From the NCBI GenBank assembly GCA_035540915.1, contig DATLFQ010000075.1:1-41521 (forward strand): a stretch of DNA of 41,521 nt. Reading direction: 5' to 3'. Positions 6,865 through 16,052 of this stretch are shown here, piece after piece. This DNA is from DATLFQ01 sp035540915. Its GTDB lineage: Bacteria > Actinomycetota > Acidimicrobiia > Acidimicrobiales > GCA-2861595. A model generated the notes under the pieces. That model was not told the DNA's origin. It made no database searches and saw only the letters and a program-made list of their open reading frames with translations. Position 1 is the first letter of the stretch. The number at the start of each line of letters is the position of its first letter. The translations under genes were made by a program, and so were the position numbers.

Positions 6865-8490
6865 ATGCTGACCGAGCTGTTCGTCCGCGACCTGGGCATC
6901 ATCGGCGACCTGCGCCTCGTGCTCGGTCCCGGCATGACGGCCTTCACCGGCGAGACGGGGGCAGGCAAGACGCTGCTGGTGCAGGCCATCGAGCTGCTGC
7001 TCGGCGGCCGCGCCGACGCCATGATGGTACGGGCCGGCGCCGACGAGGCGGTGGTCGAGGGCCGGTTCGTCGCCGACGGGCGTGAGGTCGTCCTGGGCCG
7101 CGCCGTCCCGGCCGCCGGTCGGTCCCGTGCCTACCTCGACGGCCGCATGGTTCCGGTGTCGGCGCTGGCCGAGGCCGGCGCCGGCCTGGTCGACCTCCAC
7201 GGCCAGCACGCCCACCAGTCGCTGCTGGCGCCGGCGGCCCAGCGGGCCGCGCTCGACGCCATGGGCGTCGACCTGGCTCCGCTCCGCGAGGCCCGGCGCC
7301 GGCTGGCCGCCATCGACGCGGCGTCGGCCGCCCTGGGAGGGGACGAGCGGGCCCTGGCCCGCGAGACGGACCTGCTGCAGTTCCAGGTGGCGGAGCTGGC
7401 GGCCGCCGGGCTGGGCGACCCGGGCGAGGACGGCGCGCTGGCCGCCGAGGAGGACCGCCTGGCCGACGTGGCGGCCCACCGGGAGGCGGCCGTCGCCGCC
7501 CAGGATGCGCTGGCCGGCGACGGTGGCGCCGTCGACGACCTGGCCGCCGCCCTCGCCGCCGTCGCCGGGCGGAGCCCGCTGGCCGAGCTGGAGCAGCGGC
7601 TGCGGGCGCTGGCCGCGGAGGCCGACGACGTGGCGTCGGAGCTGCGGGTGGCCGCCGAGGCGCTGGAGGACGACCCCCAGCGCCTGGCCGCGGTGCGGGC
7701 CCGTCGGGTGCTCCTGCGCGGCCTGTGCCGCAAGTACGGCGACTCGCTGGAGGAGGTGCTCGCCTTTGCGGCCCGGGCCGAGGCGCGCCTGGGCGAGCTG
7801 CAGTCGGCCGGGGCGCGCGCCGAGATGCTGGCCGCCCAGCGGCGCGAGGCCCTCGGCGCCCTGCGGGCGGCCGAGGCCGAGGTTCGCACCCGGCGCCGGG
7901 CCCTGGCCCCCGCGCTGGCCGGCGCGGTCGCCGCCCGCCTCGGCGGGCTGGCCATGGCCGGGTCCCGGTTCGAGGTGGCGGTCGGCGAGGACGGTCCGGG
8001 GGACGACGTGCGGTTCCTCCTGGCCGCCAACCCGGGCGAGGCGCCGTTGCCGCTGGCCCGCGTCGCGTCGGGCGGTGAGCTGGCCCGCACGATGCTGGCC
8101 CTGCGCCTGGCGCTGCAGGATGCGCCGAAGGGGGCCGGCGGCGGGCCGGCCGTCTCGGTGTTCGACGAGGTCGACGCCGGCATCGGTGGCGAGGCGGCGC
8201 GGGCGGTGGGCCGCGCGCTCGCCGCCCTCGCCGGCCCCGACCGCCAGGTCCTGGTCGTCACCCACCTGCCCCAGGTGGCTGCCTTCGCCGACCACCAGGT
8301 GGCGGTGTCCAAGGTGGAACACGGCGGCCGCGCGGTGGCCCGGGCCGAGCCGGTGGCGGGGCGCTCCCGGGTGGTCGAGCTGTCCCGGATGCTGTCCGGC
8401 TCGGCGACCAGCGCCGCGGCCCACGGCCACGCCGAAGAGCTGCTGGCCGGGGCGTCGCTCGACCGTCCGGGGTCGGGAACGGCCACCTGA
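6865..8490 (+). CDS. recN: DNA repair protein RecN
   Basis: RecN is an SMC-like ATPase that acts early in double-strand-break repair, tethering DNA ends. The 541-residue protein has Walker A GETGAGKT at residues 29-36, a hinge-type coiled-coil middle rich in Ala, Glu, Leu and Arg (about 150-345), the ABC signature ASGGELART near 402-410 and Walker B VSVFDEVDAG near 430-437. The HGQHAHQSLL segment after the first lobe is typical of RecN. ATG 6865 follows nadK by 27 nt, and the TGA overlaps the steA ATG in TGATG, so translation is coupled. Confidence 0.96.
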   Translation: MLTELFVRDLGIIGDLRLVLGPGMTAFTGETGAGKTLLVQAIELLLGGRADAMMVRAGADEAVVEGRFVADGREVVLGRAVPAAGRSRAYLDGRMVPVSALAEAGAGLVDLHGQHAHQSLLAPAAQRAALDAMGVDLAPLREARRRLAAIDAASAALGGDERALARETDLLQFQVAELAAAGLGDPGEDGALAAEEDRLADVAAHREAAVAAQDALAGDGGAVDDLAAALAAVAGRSPLAELEQRLRALAAEADDVASELRVAAEALEDDPQRLAAVRARRVLLRGLCRKYGDSLEEVLAFAARAEARLGELQSAGARAEMLAAQRREALGALRAAEAEVRTRRRALAPALAGAVAARLGGLAMAGSRFEVAVGEDGPGDDVRFLLAANPGEAPLPLARVASGGELARTMLALRLALQDAPKGAGGGPAVSVFDEVDAGIGGEAARAVGRALAALAGPDRQVLVVTHLPQVAAFADHQVAVSKVEHGGRAVARAEPVAGRSRVVELSRMLSGSATSAAAHGHAEELLAGASLDRPGSGTAT

Positions 8491-9656
8491 TGGGCCGGCG
8501 GGGTGCGGCGAACCAGCCGCGCACGGCGGCGCCGGTGATCGGCCCGGCCCGGATCGACCGGCGGACCAAGGAGCTGGTCATGCGGCTACGGGCCGGCGAC
8601 GTCGCCATCATCGACCACGAGGACCTGGACCGCATCGCCGCCCGGGGGCTGCTCGACGCCGGCGTCGCCGCCGTGGTGAACGCCGCCCGCTCGATGTCCG
8701 GCCGCTACCCCAACGAGGGCCCCCTGCTGCTGGCCGCCGCGGGCATCGCGCTGGTCGACGACGTCGGCCCCGAGGTCCTCGACCTGGTCCGCGACGGGGA
8801 CCAGGTGTGCGTCGACGGCGCCGCCGTCGCCGTGCACGGCCGGGTGGTGGCCAAGGGCGTCCGGCAGGACCTGGCCTCGCTCGAGCGCGACTACGAGGCC
8901 TCCAAGGCCACGATGGGAGAGGCGCTCGAGAGCTTCGCGGCCAACACGCTGGAGTTCCTCCGCGAGGAGCGCCACGCCGCCGTCCACCCGCCGGCGCTGC
9001 CCGAGCTGCGCACCGTCGTCGCCGGTCGCCACGTCCTGCTCGTCGTGCGCGGGCCGGACTACAAGGAGGACCTGGCCCAGCTGCGCAGCTACGTGCGCGA
9101 GGTGCGCCCGCTGCTGGTGGGGGTGGACGGCGGCGCCGACGCGATCTTGGACTGCGGGCTGCGGCCGGACCTGATCGTGGGCGACTTCGACTCGGTGTCG
9201 GACCGCGCACTGGCCGTCGGCGCCGAGCTGGTCGTGCACGCCTACCCCGACGGCCGCGCCCCGGGCGCGGCGCGCCTCGACGCTGCCGGCGTCCCGTACG
9301 TCACCCTCGAAGCGGCCGGGACGAGCGAGGACGTGGCCATGCTGCTGGCCTACGACAAGGGCGCCGAGCTGATCGTGGCGGTCGGGGCCCACGGGTCGAT
9401 GGTCGAGTTCCTGGAGAAGGGCCGGGCCGGCATGGCCTCGACGTTCCTGACCCGTCTGAAGATCGGCCAGCTGCTGGTCGACGCCAAGGGGGTCAGCAAG
9501 CTCTACGAGAGCCGGGTTCGCACCGGTGACCTGCTGGCCTTCCTCGCCGCCGCCATGTTGTGCTTCGTGGTGGTGGTCGTGGCCGTCCTGCCGAACGTGT
9601 TCCTGGAGAGCATCTGGTTCCTGCTCGGCGACCTCTGGCGATCGGTGACGGACTGA
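8490..9656 (+). CDS. steA: SteA-like cell-division/envelope protein
   Basis: A 388-residue protein matching the SteA family, described in corynebacteria as a cytokinetic-ring protein that works with SteB to regulate peptidoglycan hydrolysis at the septum. The N-terminal domain contains DVAIIDHEDLDRIAARGLL and RSMSGRYPNEGPLLL. The middle domain resembles thiamin pyrophosphokinase (VGVDGGADAIL, PDLIVGDFDSVS, and the TSEDVAMLLAYDKGA region). One transmembrane helix lies near the C-terminus (LAFLAAAMLCFVVVVVAVL, about 348-367), with a short tail. It overlaps recN by one base, and steB follows 13 nt after its stop. Thiamin synthesis is unlikely because of the membrane anchor and context. Confidence 0.88.
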   Translation: MGRRGAANQPRTAAPVIGPARIDRRTKELVMRLRAGDVAIIDHEDLDRIAARGLLDAGVAAVVNAARSMSGRYPNEGPLLLAAAGIALVDDVGPEVLDLVRDGDQVCVDGAAVAVHGRVVAKGVRQDLASLERDYEASKATMGEALESFAANTLEFLREERHAAVHPPALPELRTVVAGRHVLLVVRGPDYKEDLAQLRSYVREVRPLLVGVDGGADAILDCGLRPDLIVGDFDSVSDRALAVGAELVVHAYPDGRAPGAARLDAAGVPYVTLEAAGTSEDVAMLLAYDKGAELIVAVGAHGSMVEFLEKGRAGMASTFLTRLKIGQLLVDAKGVSKLYESRVRTGDLLAFLAAAMLCFVVVVVAVLPNVFLESIWFLLGDLWRSVTD

Positions 9657-9669
9657 CAGTGCGGCAGCC

Positions 9670-10599
9670 ATGGTGAACTTCCGCTTCCACCTGATCTCGC
9701 TGACCGCGGTGTTCCTGGCCCTCGGCATCGGCATCGCGGTCGGGGCCACCGTGGTCGACCGGGCCACCGTCGACGCCCTGCAGGACCAGCTCGACCGGGT
9801 CGAGCGGGGGGTCGACGTCACCTCGGCCGAGAACGCCCGGCTGAGCGCGGAGCTGGGCCGCTGGGACAGCTTCGCCGAGCAGAGCCGGGACCTCGCCGTC
9901 GCCGGGCGCCTGGCCGACGTGCCGGTCCTGCTGGTCGGAATGGCCGGCATCGACCGCGGGCCGGTGGACGAGCTCCAGCAGGTGTTCGCCGCGTCCGGTG
10001 CGGTGCTCGAGGGCACCGTCTGGCTGACGTCGAAGCTGCGGCTGGACCGCCCCGAGGACGTCCTCCAGCTGGGCACGATCCTGGGGAGCGACGTCCGGAT
10101 CCCCGACGTGCTGCGGGGGTCGGCACTGGCCGCCCTCGCCACCGAGCTGGCCGGCGAGGTGCCCTCGCCCCTGCTGGTGGCCCTGCGCGACGCCGCCTTC
10201 GTCGAGTTCGAGGAGCCGGCCGGCGACCCGTCCGGGCTGGCTGCCGTCCCTCGCCCGGGCAGCCGGTTCGTGGTCGTCTCCGACGGGGGCGCCGAGGTCC
10301 CCAACGACAAGCTGGCCGTTCCGTTCACCGAGCTGCTGGGTCGGCGGGCCGGCGCCCGCGTGCTGGCCGCCGAGGCGGGCACCGACGGCCAGCCCGGGCG
10401 CCCCGGCGTGCGGGCCGCCTTCGTCGGCCCGCTGCGCGAAGGTGGCGCGTCGACGCTGGTGTCCACGGTCGACAACCTGGAGGACCACCGGGGTCGCTTC
10501 AGCGTGGTCTACGCGCTGCGGGACCTGTCCGACGGGAAGATCGGCCACTTCGGCGTCGGCCCCCGAGCCACCCGGCTGGTCCCCGAGACGGCCGCATGA
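9670..10599 (+). CDS. steB: SteB/MctB family membrane-anchored protein
   Basis: A 309-residue protein of the family annotated as copper transporter MctB in mycobacteria and SteB in corynebacteria. It starts with the conserved VNFRFHLISLTAVFLALGIG, a signal-anchor helix (about 7-28), followed by a coiled coil (about 32-62, ATVDALQDQLDRVERGVDV) and an extracytoplasmic alpha/beta domain. The ending GRFSVVYALRDLSDGKIGHF is also typical. In structural work on SteA-SteB the coiled coil mediates complex formation. No cysteine or methionine cluster is visible, so a copper role is doubtful here and a division role with SteA is preferred. Its TGA overlaps the next ATG (ATGA). Confidence 0.88.
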   Translation: MVNFRFHLISLTAVFLALGIGIAVGATVVDRATVDALQDQLDRVERGVDVTSAENARLSAELGRWDSFAEQSRDLAVAGRLADVPVLLVGMAGIDRGPVDELQQVFAASGAVLEGTVWLTSKLRLDRPEDVLQLGTILGSDVRIPDVLRGSALAALATELAGEVPSPLLVALRDAAFVEFEEPAGDPSGLAAVPRPGSRFVVVSDGGAEVPNDKLAVPFTELLGRRAGARVLAAEAGTDGQPGRPGVRAAFVGPLREGGASTLVSTVDNLEDHRGRFSVVYALRDLSDGKIGHFGVGPRATRLVPETAA

Positions 10600-13550
10600 T
10601 CGTCGCGCTGGTGCCGGCCCACGACGCGGTCGGCACCATCGGCGCCACCGTCGCGGCCCTGGCGGCGATCGAGGACGTCGGCGAAGTGGTCGTCGTCGAC
10701 GACGGGTCGACCGACGCCACGGGCGCCGAAGCGGCGGCGGCCGGTGCGCGGGTCGTGGGCCTGGCCGCCAACCGCGGCAAGGGTGGCGCGGTGGCGTCGG
10801 GGGTGGCCGCCACCCCCGACGCCGAGGTGTACCTCCTGGTGGATGCCGACGTCGGTGCGACCGCGGCCGCCGCCGCAGCCCTCCTGGGGCCGGTCGTGGA
10901 GGGCCGCGCCGATATGGCCATCGGGGTGCTGCCGTCGGCCGGCCGCCGCGCCGGCTTCGGCACGGTCCGCCGGCTGGCCCGGGCAGGCATCGTGCGGGGG
11001 ACGGGCGGCGCCGTCGACCCGCGGGCGCCGCTGTCGGGCCAGCGGGCGGTGCGGGCCGAGCTGCTCCGGCGCCTCGACCTGGCCGAGGGGTTCGGCCTGG
11101 AGGCGGCCATGACGATCGACGCCGCCCGGTCGGGTGCCCGCGTTGTCGAGGTGGACGTGGCCATGGACCACCGCCACACCGGGCGGTCGGTGGCCGGCTT
11201 CCGCCACCGCGCCCGCCAGGGCGTGCACCTGGTCCGGGCGCTGTGGCCGCGGCTGACGACGGCGGGCCAGCGCGTCGGCGCCATCGTCGCGGCCTTTGCC
11301 GTGGTGCTGGGCGCGATGGTCTGGTCGGGCAGCCGGTGGGAACCCTCCAGCGTGGCGCCGGCCGGCCGGCCGTCCAAGGTCGTGCTCTTCGGCGTGCCCC
11401 GACTGGGCTGGCAGGACGTCGGGACGGGCGCCATGCCGAACCTCGACCGCATGATCGACACCGGCGCGGTGGCGGCCATGAGCGTGCGCACGGTGGCCGG
11501 CCGGCCGTCCACGGTCGAGGGCTACGCCACGCTGGGGGCGGGCGCGCGGGTGCGGTCGGACCTTTCCGGCGCGGACGCCCACGACGCCGACGCCCCGCTG
11601 GAGGGCGGCACGGCGGCCGAGGTACTGGCCCGCCGGTCCGGCGAGGCGCCACCGGGCGAGGTGGTCGTGGTGGGCGCCCCGGCGGTGCGCAGGCTCAACG
11701 AGCGGCGCCACCTACCGAGCCTGCCCGGTGCCCTTGGCGATGCGTTGGCCCAGGGGGTGCGCCGCACGGCGGTGGTCGGCAACGCCGACCTGCCCCGGGA
11801 CCTGGTCCGCCGCCCGGCCCGGCTGCGACCGGCCCCGGTGGCGCTGATGACCTCGGGCGGTTCGGTGGACGGCGGCACGGTCGGCGAGGACGTGGTCGAG
11901 CTGGACCCGGCGGCGCCGTTCGGCGTGCGCGCCGACGCCGACGGCGTCCTCGCCGAGTTCGAGGCGGCGCTGGCATCGGCCGATGTGGTGCTGGTCGACC
12001 CCGGCGACCTGGATCGCGTGGCCGAGTTCGCCTCCCTGGCCACCCCGGAGGCATCGGCAGGCCAGCGGCGGGCCGCCCTGGCGGCCACCGACGACCTGCT
12101 GGGTCGGGTGGCGCGGGCAGCCGGGCCGCAGGCACTGCTGCTGGTGGTCTCGGTGGTACCGCCCGCCGGCGAGTGGCACCTCACCCCCGTGGTGGCCTCG
12201 GGGGCGGGGGTGGTGCCCGGCTACCTGCACTCGCTGTCGAGCCGCCGGCTGGGGGTGGTGACCCTCACCGACGTGGCGCCGACCGTCCTCGACGCGCTGA
12301 GCGTCCCGGTGCCGCCGGGCATGATCGGCCAGCCCCTCCGCTACCACCCGGGCCGGGCCGACCTCGGCCACCTCCGCCAGCTCGACCGGGACGCCGCCTT
12401 CCGGGAGTCCATCTACCTCCAGCTGACGACCGGCTACATCGCCGTGCAGGCGCTGGTGTACCTCCTGGCCATCGTGGCCTTCGCCCGCCTGGGAGGCGCC
12501 GGTCGTGCCGGGCGTCCGCTGCGGCTGGTGGTGCTCGCCGTCAGCGCCTGGCCGCTCGCCACCTTCGTGCTCCGGGCCATACCGGGGGTGGCCGTACTCG
12601 GCCATGGCGCCGTCGCGGTGCTTCTGGCCATCGACGCCGCCATCGTCGCCGTGGCTGTCCGGTTCACCCGCCGGCCCCTGGCGCCGCTGGCCGTGATCGC
12701 CGGGGCGACAGTCGCCCTGCTGGTGGTTGACGTCGCCACGGGAGCCCGCCTGCAGAGCTCCAGCCTCCTGGGCTATTCCCTGCACACGGCGGCCCGCTTC
12801 ACCGGCTTCGGCAACACGGCCTTCGCGGTGCTCGGTTCGACGGCGGTGCTGGCTGCCGCCTTGCACGTGCACCACGCGCCCCGGCGCCGGGAAGCCGTCG
12901 TCACCGCGGCCGGGCTCCTGGCCGTGGTGGCCTTCGCCGACGGCGCCCCGTCGCTGGGCTCCGACGTCGGCGGCATCTTGACCCTGGTGCCGGTGTTCGC
13001 GCTGACCCTGCTGGCGCTGGCCGGCCGGCGCATCTCGTGGCGCACGGTCGCCGCCACGGCCGCCGCCACCGTGGTGGTGCTCGGCGTGGCCACGGGCATC
13101 GACCTGCTGCGGCCGGTCGGGTCCCGGACGCACCTGGGCCGCCTGGCCGGCCGGGTGCTCGAGCAGGGCTGGGAACCGCTGACGACGACCATGAGTCGCA
13201 AGGCGGCGGTGAACGTCCGCACCTACCGCTCGCCATGGGCGTGGACGGTGCCCATCATCGCCGCCTACATGCTCTACGTCCTGGTCTGGGCCCGGGGCTG
13301 GTCCCGCCTGCTGCCGCCCGGGTCGGCCCTCCGGACGGCCGTGGTGGGCGTCCTGGCCACGGGCCTGCTCGGCTACGCCGTCAACGACTCGGGCATCGTG
13401 GTGACGGCGCTGGTCTTCGTGTACATCGGGCCCTTCCTGACCCTGCTGGCGCTGGCCCGCGAGCGCGAGGAGCAGCTGCTGCATCCCTCCCCGGGGCCCG
13501 CTCCCGCGGTGGCCCTTCCTGCCCGGACGCGGAGCCGGTCGGCCCGGTGA
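10596..13550 (+). CDS. GT2 glycosyltransferase fused to alkaline-phosphatase-like and polytopic membrane domains
   Basis: A 984-residue three-part protein. Residues 1-225 form a family 2 glycosyltransferase: VVVVDDGSTDATG, ANRGKGGAVASG, the metal-binding DADV, and LSGQRAVRAELL with EGFGLEAAMTID. A transmembrane helix (about 228-247) connects to residues 260-595, which resemble the alkaline phosphatase superfamily (VVLFGVPRLGWQDV, MPNLDRMIDTGAVAAM, VTLTDVAPTVLDALSVPVP) but lack obvious metal-ligand Asp/His clusters. Residues 610-957 hold about ten further membrane helices, including FGNTAFAVLG and SLGSDVGGIL, which also occur in uncharacterised membrane families. It overlaps steB (ATGA) and the next gene (GTGA). 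A role in assembling or modifying a lipid-linked glycan is inferred; the exact reaction is unknown. Confidence 0.85.
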   Translation: MIVALVPAHDAVGTIGATVAALAAIEDVGEVVVVDDGSTDATGAEAAAAGARVVGLAANRGKGGAVASGVAATPDAEVYLLVDADVGATAAAAAALLGPVVEGRADMAIGVLPSAGRRAGFGTVRRLARAGIVRGTGGAVDPRAPLSGQRAVRAELLRRLDLAEGFGLEAAMTIDAARSGARVVEVDVAMDHRHTGRSVAGFRHRARQGVHLVRALWPRLTTAGQRVGAIVAAFAVVLGAMVWSGSRWEPSSVAPAGRPSKVVLFGVPRLGWQDVGTGAMPNLDRMIDTGAVAAMSVRTVAGRPSTVEGYATLGAGARVRSDLSGADAHDADAPLEGGTAAEVLARRSGEAPPGEVVVVGAPAVRRLNERRHLPSLPGALGDALAQGVRRTAVVGNADLPRDLVRRPARLRPAPVALMTSGGSVDGGTVGEDVVELDPAAPFGVRADADGVLAEFEAALASADVVLVDPGDLDRVAEFASLATPEASAGQRRAALAATDDLLGRVARAAGPQALLLVVSVVPPAGEWHLTPVVASGAGVVPGYLHSLSSRRLGVVTLTDVAPTVLDALSVPVPPGMIGQPLRYHPGRADLGHLRQLDRDAAFRESIYLQLTTGYIAVQALVYLLAIVAFARLGGAGRAGRPLRLVVLAVSAWPLATFVLRAIPGVAVLGHGAVAVLLAIDAAIVAVAVRFTRRPLAPLAVIAGATVALLVVDVATGARLQSSSLLGYSLHTAARFTGFGNTAFAVLGSTAVLAAALHVHHAPRRREAVVTAAGLLAVVAFADGAPSLGSDVGGILTLVPVFALTLLALAGRRISWRTVAATAAATVVVLGVATGIDLLRPVGSRTHLGRLAGRVLEQGWEPLTTTMSRKAAVNVRTYRSPWAWTVPIIAAYMLYVLVWARGWSRLLPPGSALRTAVVGVLATGLLGYAVNDSGIVVTALVFVYIGPFLTLLALAREREEQLLHPSPGPAPAVALPARTRSRSAR

Positions 13551-14395
13551 CCGTGGTGGTGGGTGCGGTGGTCGGCCTTCTGGCTGGTCGGCTGCTGTGG
13601 GTCGGTCTGCGCCCGACGTTCACCGGCCACCCCGGTCTGCTCCGCGACAACCACCGGGGGCGGCCGGTGCCCACGGCCGTGGGCGTGGTGCTGGCCGTGG
13701 CGGTGGTGGTGGTGGAGGCGGGGCGGGTGCTGGCCGGGTCCGCGGGCATCGGCGACGAGGGGGGCCCGTCGGCGGCGCGCCTGGCGGTGCTGGTGGTGGC
13801 GCTCGGCCTGGGCCTTTTGGGGGCGATCGACGACCTGGTCGGCGACGGCGACCGCCGTGGGTTCCGGGGCCACCTGGGCGCGCTGGCCGCCGGCCGCCTG
13901 ACGACCGGTGCCGTCAAGCTGGTGGGCGGGGCCGCGGTGGCCGTACTGGCGGTCGCCGTGGTGGCGCCGCCCGGGGCGGGGACGGGCCGGTTGCTGGGCG
14001 ACGCCGCGCTGGTGGCGCTGGCCGCCAACCTGGCCAACCTCCTCGACCGGGCCCCGGGCCGCACCGGCAAGGCGGGCCTGGCGGCGTTCGCCGTCCTGGC
14101 CGTGGCCACCGGCGCGCCGAGCGCCCTGGCCGCCGTCGCCGTCGTGGCGGGCGCCGCGGCCGCCCTGCTGCTCGACGACCTGCGCGAGCGGCTCATGCTG
14201 GGCGACGCCGGCGCCAACGTCCTCGGCGGCGCCCTCGGCCTGGGCGCCGTCGTGGCCTGCGCCCCCGCCACCCGGACGGCGGCCCTGGTGGTCGTCGCCG
14301 TGCTGAACGTGGCCAGCGAGGTGGTCTCGTTCAGCCGGGTGATCGATGCCGTCCCCCCGCTGCGGGCGCTGGACCGGGCCGGCCGCCGCCCCTGA
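13547..14395 (+). CDS. MraY/WecA-like phospho-N-acetylsugar transferase family membrane protein
   Basis: A 282-residue polytopic protein with motifs of the polyprenyl-phosphate N-acetylhexosamine-1-phosphate transferase superfamily: DDLVGD (about 93-98), NLANLLDRAPGR (about 162-173), and LGDAGANVLGG (about 218-228). FTGHPGLLRDNHRGRPVPTA near the N-terminus corresponds to the usual substrate loop. It is shorter than MraY (about 360) and lacks the HxH motif that distinguishes MraY, so it is not the peptidoglycan enzyme; a WecA/TagO-type role linking a sugar phosphate to a polyprenyl carrier is likelier. GTG 13547 overlaps the preceding stop (GTGA), tying it to the glycosyltransferase fusion. 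Confidence 0.82.
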   Translation: MTVVVGAVVGLLAGRLLWVGLRPTFTGHPGLLRDNHRGRPVPTAVGVVLAVAVVVVEAGRVLAGSAGIGDEGGPSAARLAVLVVALGLGLLGAIDDLVGDGDRRGFRGHLGALAAGRLTTGAVKLVGGAAVAVLAVAVVAPPGAGTGRLLGDAALVALAANLANLLDRAPGRTGKAGLAAFAVLAVATGAPSALAAVAVVAGAAAALLLDDLRERLMLGDAGANVLGGALGLGAVVACAPATRTAALVVVAVLNVASEVVSFSRVIDAVPPLRALDRAGRRP

Positions 14396-14421
14396 GGCGC
14401 CGGCCGCCGGCCCCGCCACGG

Positions 14422-14427
14422 TACGGT
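14422..14427 (+). promoter_or_regulatory. -10 box of pyrG
   Basis: TACGGT is followed by 8 nt and then the pyrG GTG 14436. It supports that start and a transcript separate from the upstream envelope genes. Confidence 0.45.
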
Positions 14428-14435
14428 GGTCGCCC

Positions 14436-16052
14436 GTGGCGAAACACATCTTCGTGACGGGCGGCGTGGCCTCCTCGCTGGGCAAGGGGCTGACCGCCTC
14501 CTCGCTCGGCCGGCTGCTGAAGAGCCGGGGCCTGCGGGTGACCATGCAGAAGCTGGACCCCTACATCAACGTCGACCCTGGCACCATGAACCCCTTCGAG
14601 CACGGCGAGGTGTTCGTCACCGAGGACGGGGGCGAGGCCGACCTCGACCTCGGCCACTACGAGCGCTTCGTGGACGAGAACCTGCACCGTGAGTCCAACG
14701 CCACCACCGGGTCGATCTACCAGTCGGTGATCGCCAAGGAGCGCCGGGGCGACTTCCTGGGCAAGACGGTCCAGGTCATCCCGCACGTGACCAACGAGAT
14801 CAAGGAGCGCATCCTCCGCCTGGCCACCGACGAGGTCGACGTGGTCATCACCGAGGTGGGCGGCACCGTGGGCGACATCGAGATCCTCCCCTTCCTGGAG
14901 GCCATCCGGCAGTTCCGCAAGGACGTGGGCCGGGACAACGTCTGCTACATCCACCTGACCCTGGTGCCGTACATCGGGCCCAGCGGCGAGCAGAAGACCA
15001 AGCCCACCCAGCACTCGGTGACCGAGCTGCGCAGCCGGGGCATCCAGCCCGACGTGATCGTGTGCCGGTCCGACCAGCCCATCAGCGACGGCCTCAAGCA
15101 GAAGATCTCGCTGCTGTGCGACGTGTCCACCCGGGCCGTGGTCAGTGCGGTCGACGCGGCGAACATCTACTCCATCCCCCTCGTCCTGCACGGCGAGGGC
15201 TTGGACGACGAGGTGTGCCGCCTGCTCCAGCTCCCCGGCGAGCCCGATTTGCGGGCCTGGGAGGAGGTCGTGGCCCGGGTCGACGCGGCCTCGCGGTTGG
15301 TGCGGATCGGGCTGATCGGCAAGTACGTCAACCTGCCCGACGCCTACCTGTCGGTGGTCGAGGCGCTGCGCCACGCCGGCTTCCACCACGGCGCCAGGGT
15401 CGAGGTGGAGTGGGTGCAGGCCGAGGACGTCATCGGCCTCCTGGCGGAGGGCCGCCTGCGGGGGCTGGACGGCATCGTGATCCCCGGAGGCTTCGGCGAG
15501 CGGGGGATCGAGGGCAAGATCGCTGCCGCCGGCTGGGCCCGCGAGCACGACCTGCCCTGCCTGGGGCTGTGCCTCGGCCTGCAGGTCATGGTCATCGAGT
15601 TCGCCCGCAGCGTGGCCGGCCTGGCCGGCGCCAACTCGCGCGAGTTCGACCGGGCCACGCCCCACCCGGTGATCGACATGATGGACGACCAGCTGGAGGT
15701 GGTGGACATGGGCGGCACCATGCGGCTGGGCTCCTACGTGGCCCGCCTGGTGCCGGGGTCGCTGGTGGAGAAGGCCTACGGCGAGCCGGTGGTGGCTGAG
15801 CGCCACCGCCACCGCTACGAGGTCAACCCCCGCTACCGCCACCGCCTGGAGGATGCCGGCCTGCTGTGCTCGGGCACCTCGCCCGACGACCGCCTGGTCG
15901 AGTTCGTCGAGCTGCCCGGCCACCCGTGCTGGATCGGCACCCAGGCCCATCCCGAGTTCAAGAGCCGGCCCGACCGGCCGCACCCGCTGTTCTACGAGCT
16001 GGTGGGGGCGGCGGCCGACCGGGCCGAGGGCCGCAACCCGGCGCTGCTGTAG
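14436..16052 (+). CDS. pyrG: CTP synthase
   Basis: CTP synthase aminates UTP to CTP using ATP and glutamine, the last step of de novo pyrimidine nucleotide synthesis. The 538-residue protein begins with the highly conserved FVTGGVASSLGKGLTASSLG in the synthetase domain, followed by KLDPYINVDPGTMNPF, and ends in a class I glutamine amidotransferase with the nucleophile Cys in GLCLGLQ (near 379) and the His/Glu pair in AHPEF (near 504). GTG 14436 gives the normal family N-terminus; the frame is open further upstream. Its stop TAG overlaps the next GTG in TAGTG. Confidence 0.98.
   Translation: MAKHIFVTGGVASSLGKGLTASSLGRLLKSRGLRVTMQKLDPYINVDPGTMNPFEHGEVFVTEDGGEADLDLGHYERFVDENLHRESNATTGSIYQSVIAKERRGDFLGKTVQVIPHVTNEIKERILRLATDEVDVVITEVGGTVGDIEILPFLEAIRQFRKDVGRDNVCYIHLTLVPYIGPSGEQKTKPTQHSVTELRSRGIQPDVIVCRSDQPISDGLKQKISLLCDVSTRAVVSAVDAANIYSIPLVLHGEGLDDEVCRLLQLPGEPDLRAWEEVVARVDAASRLVRIGLIGKYVNLPDAYLSVVEALRHAGFHHGARVEVEWVQAEDVIGLLAEGRLRGLDGIVIPGGFGERGIEGKIAAAGWAREHDLPCLGLCLGLQVMVIEFARSVAGLAGANSREFDRATPHPVIDMMDDQLEVVDMGGTMRLGSYVARLVPGSLVEKAYGEPVVAERHRHRYEVNPRYRHRLEDAGLLCSGTSPDDRLVEFVELPGHPCWIGTQAHPEFKSRPDRPHPLFYELVGAAADRAEGRNPALL

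Noticed and set aside
8490..9656. Thiamin pyrophosphokinase
   Set aside because: The middle domain resembles it, but the C-terminal membrane helix, the N-terminal domain and the steB neighbour identify SteA.
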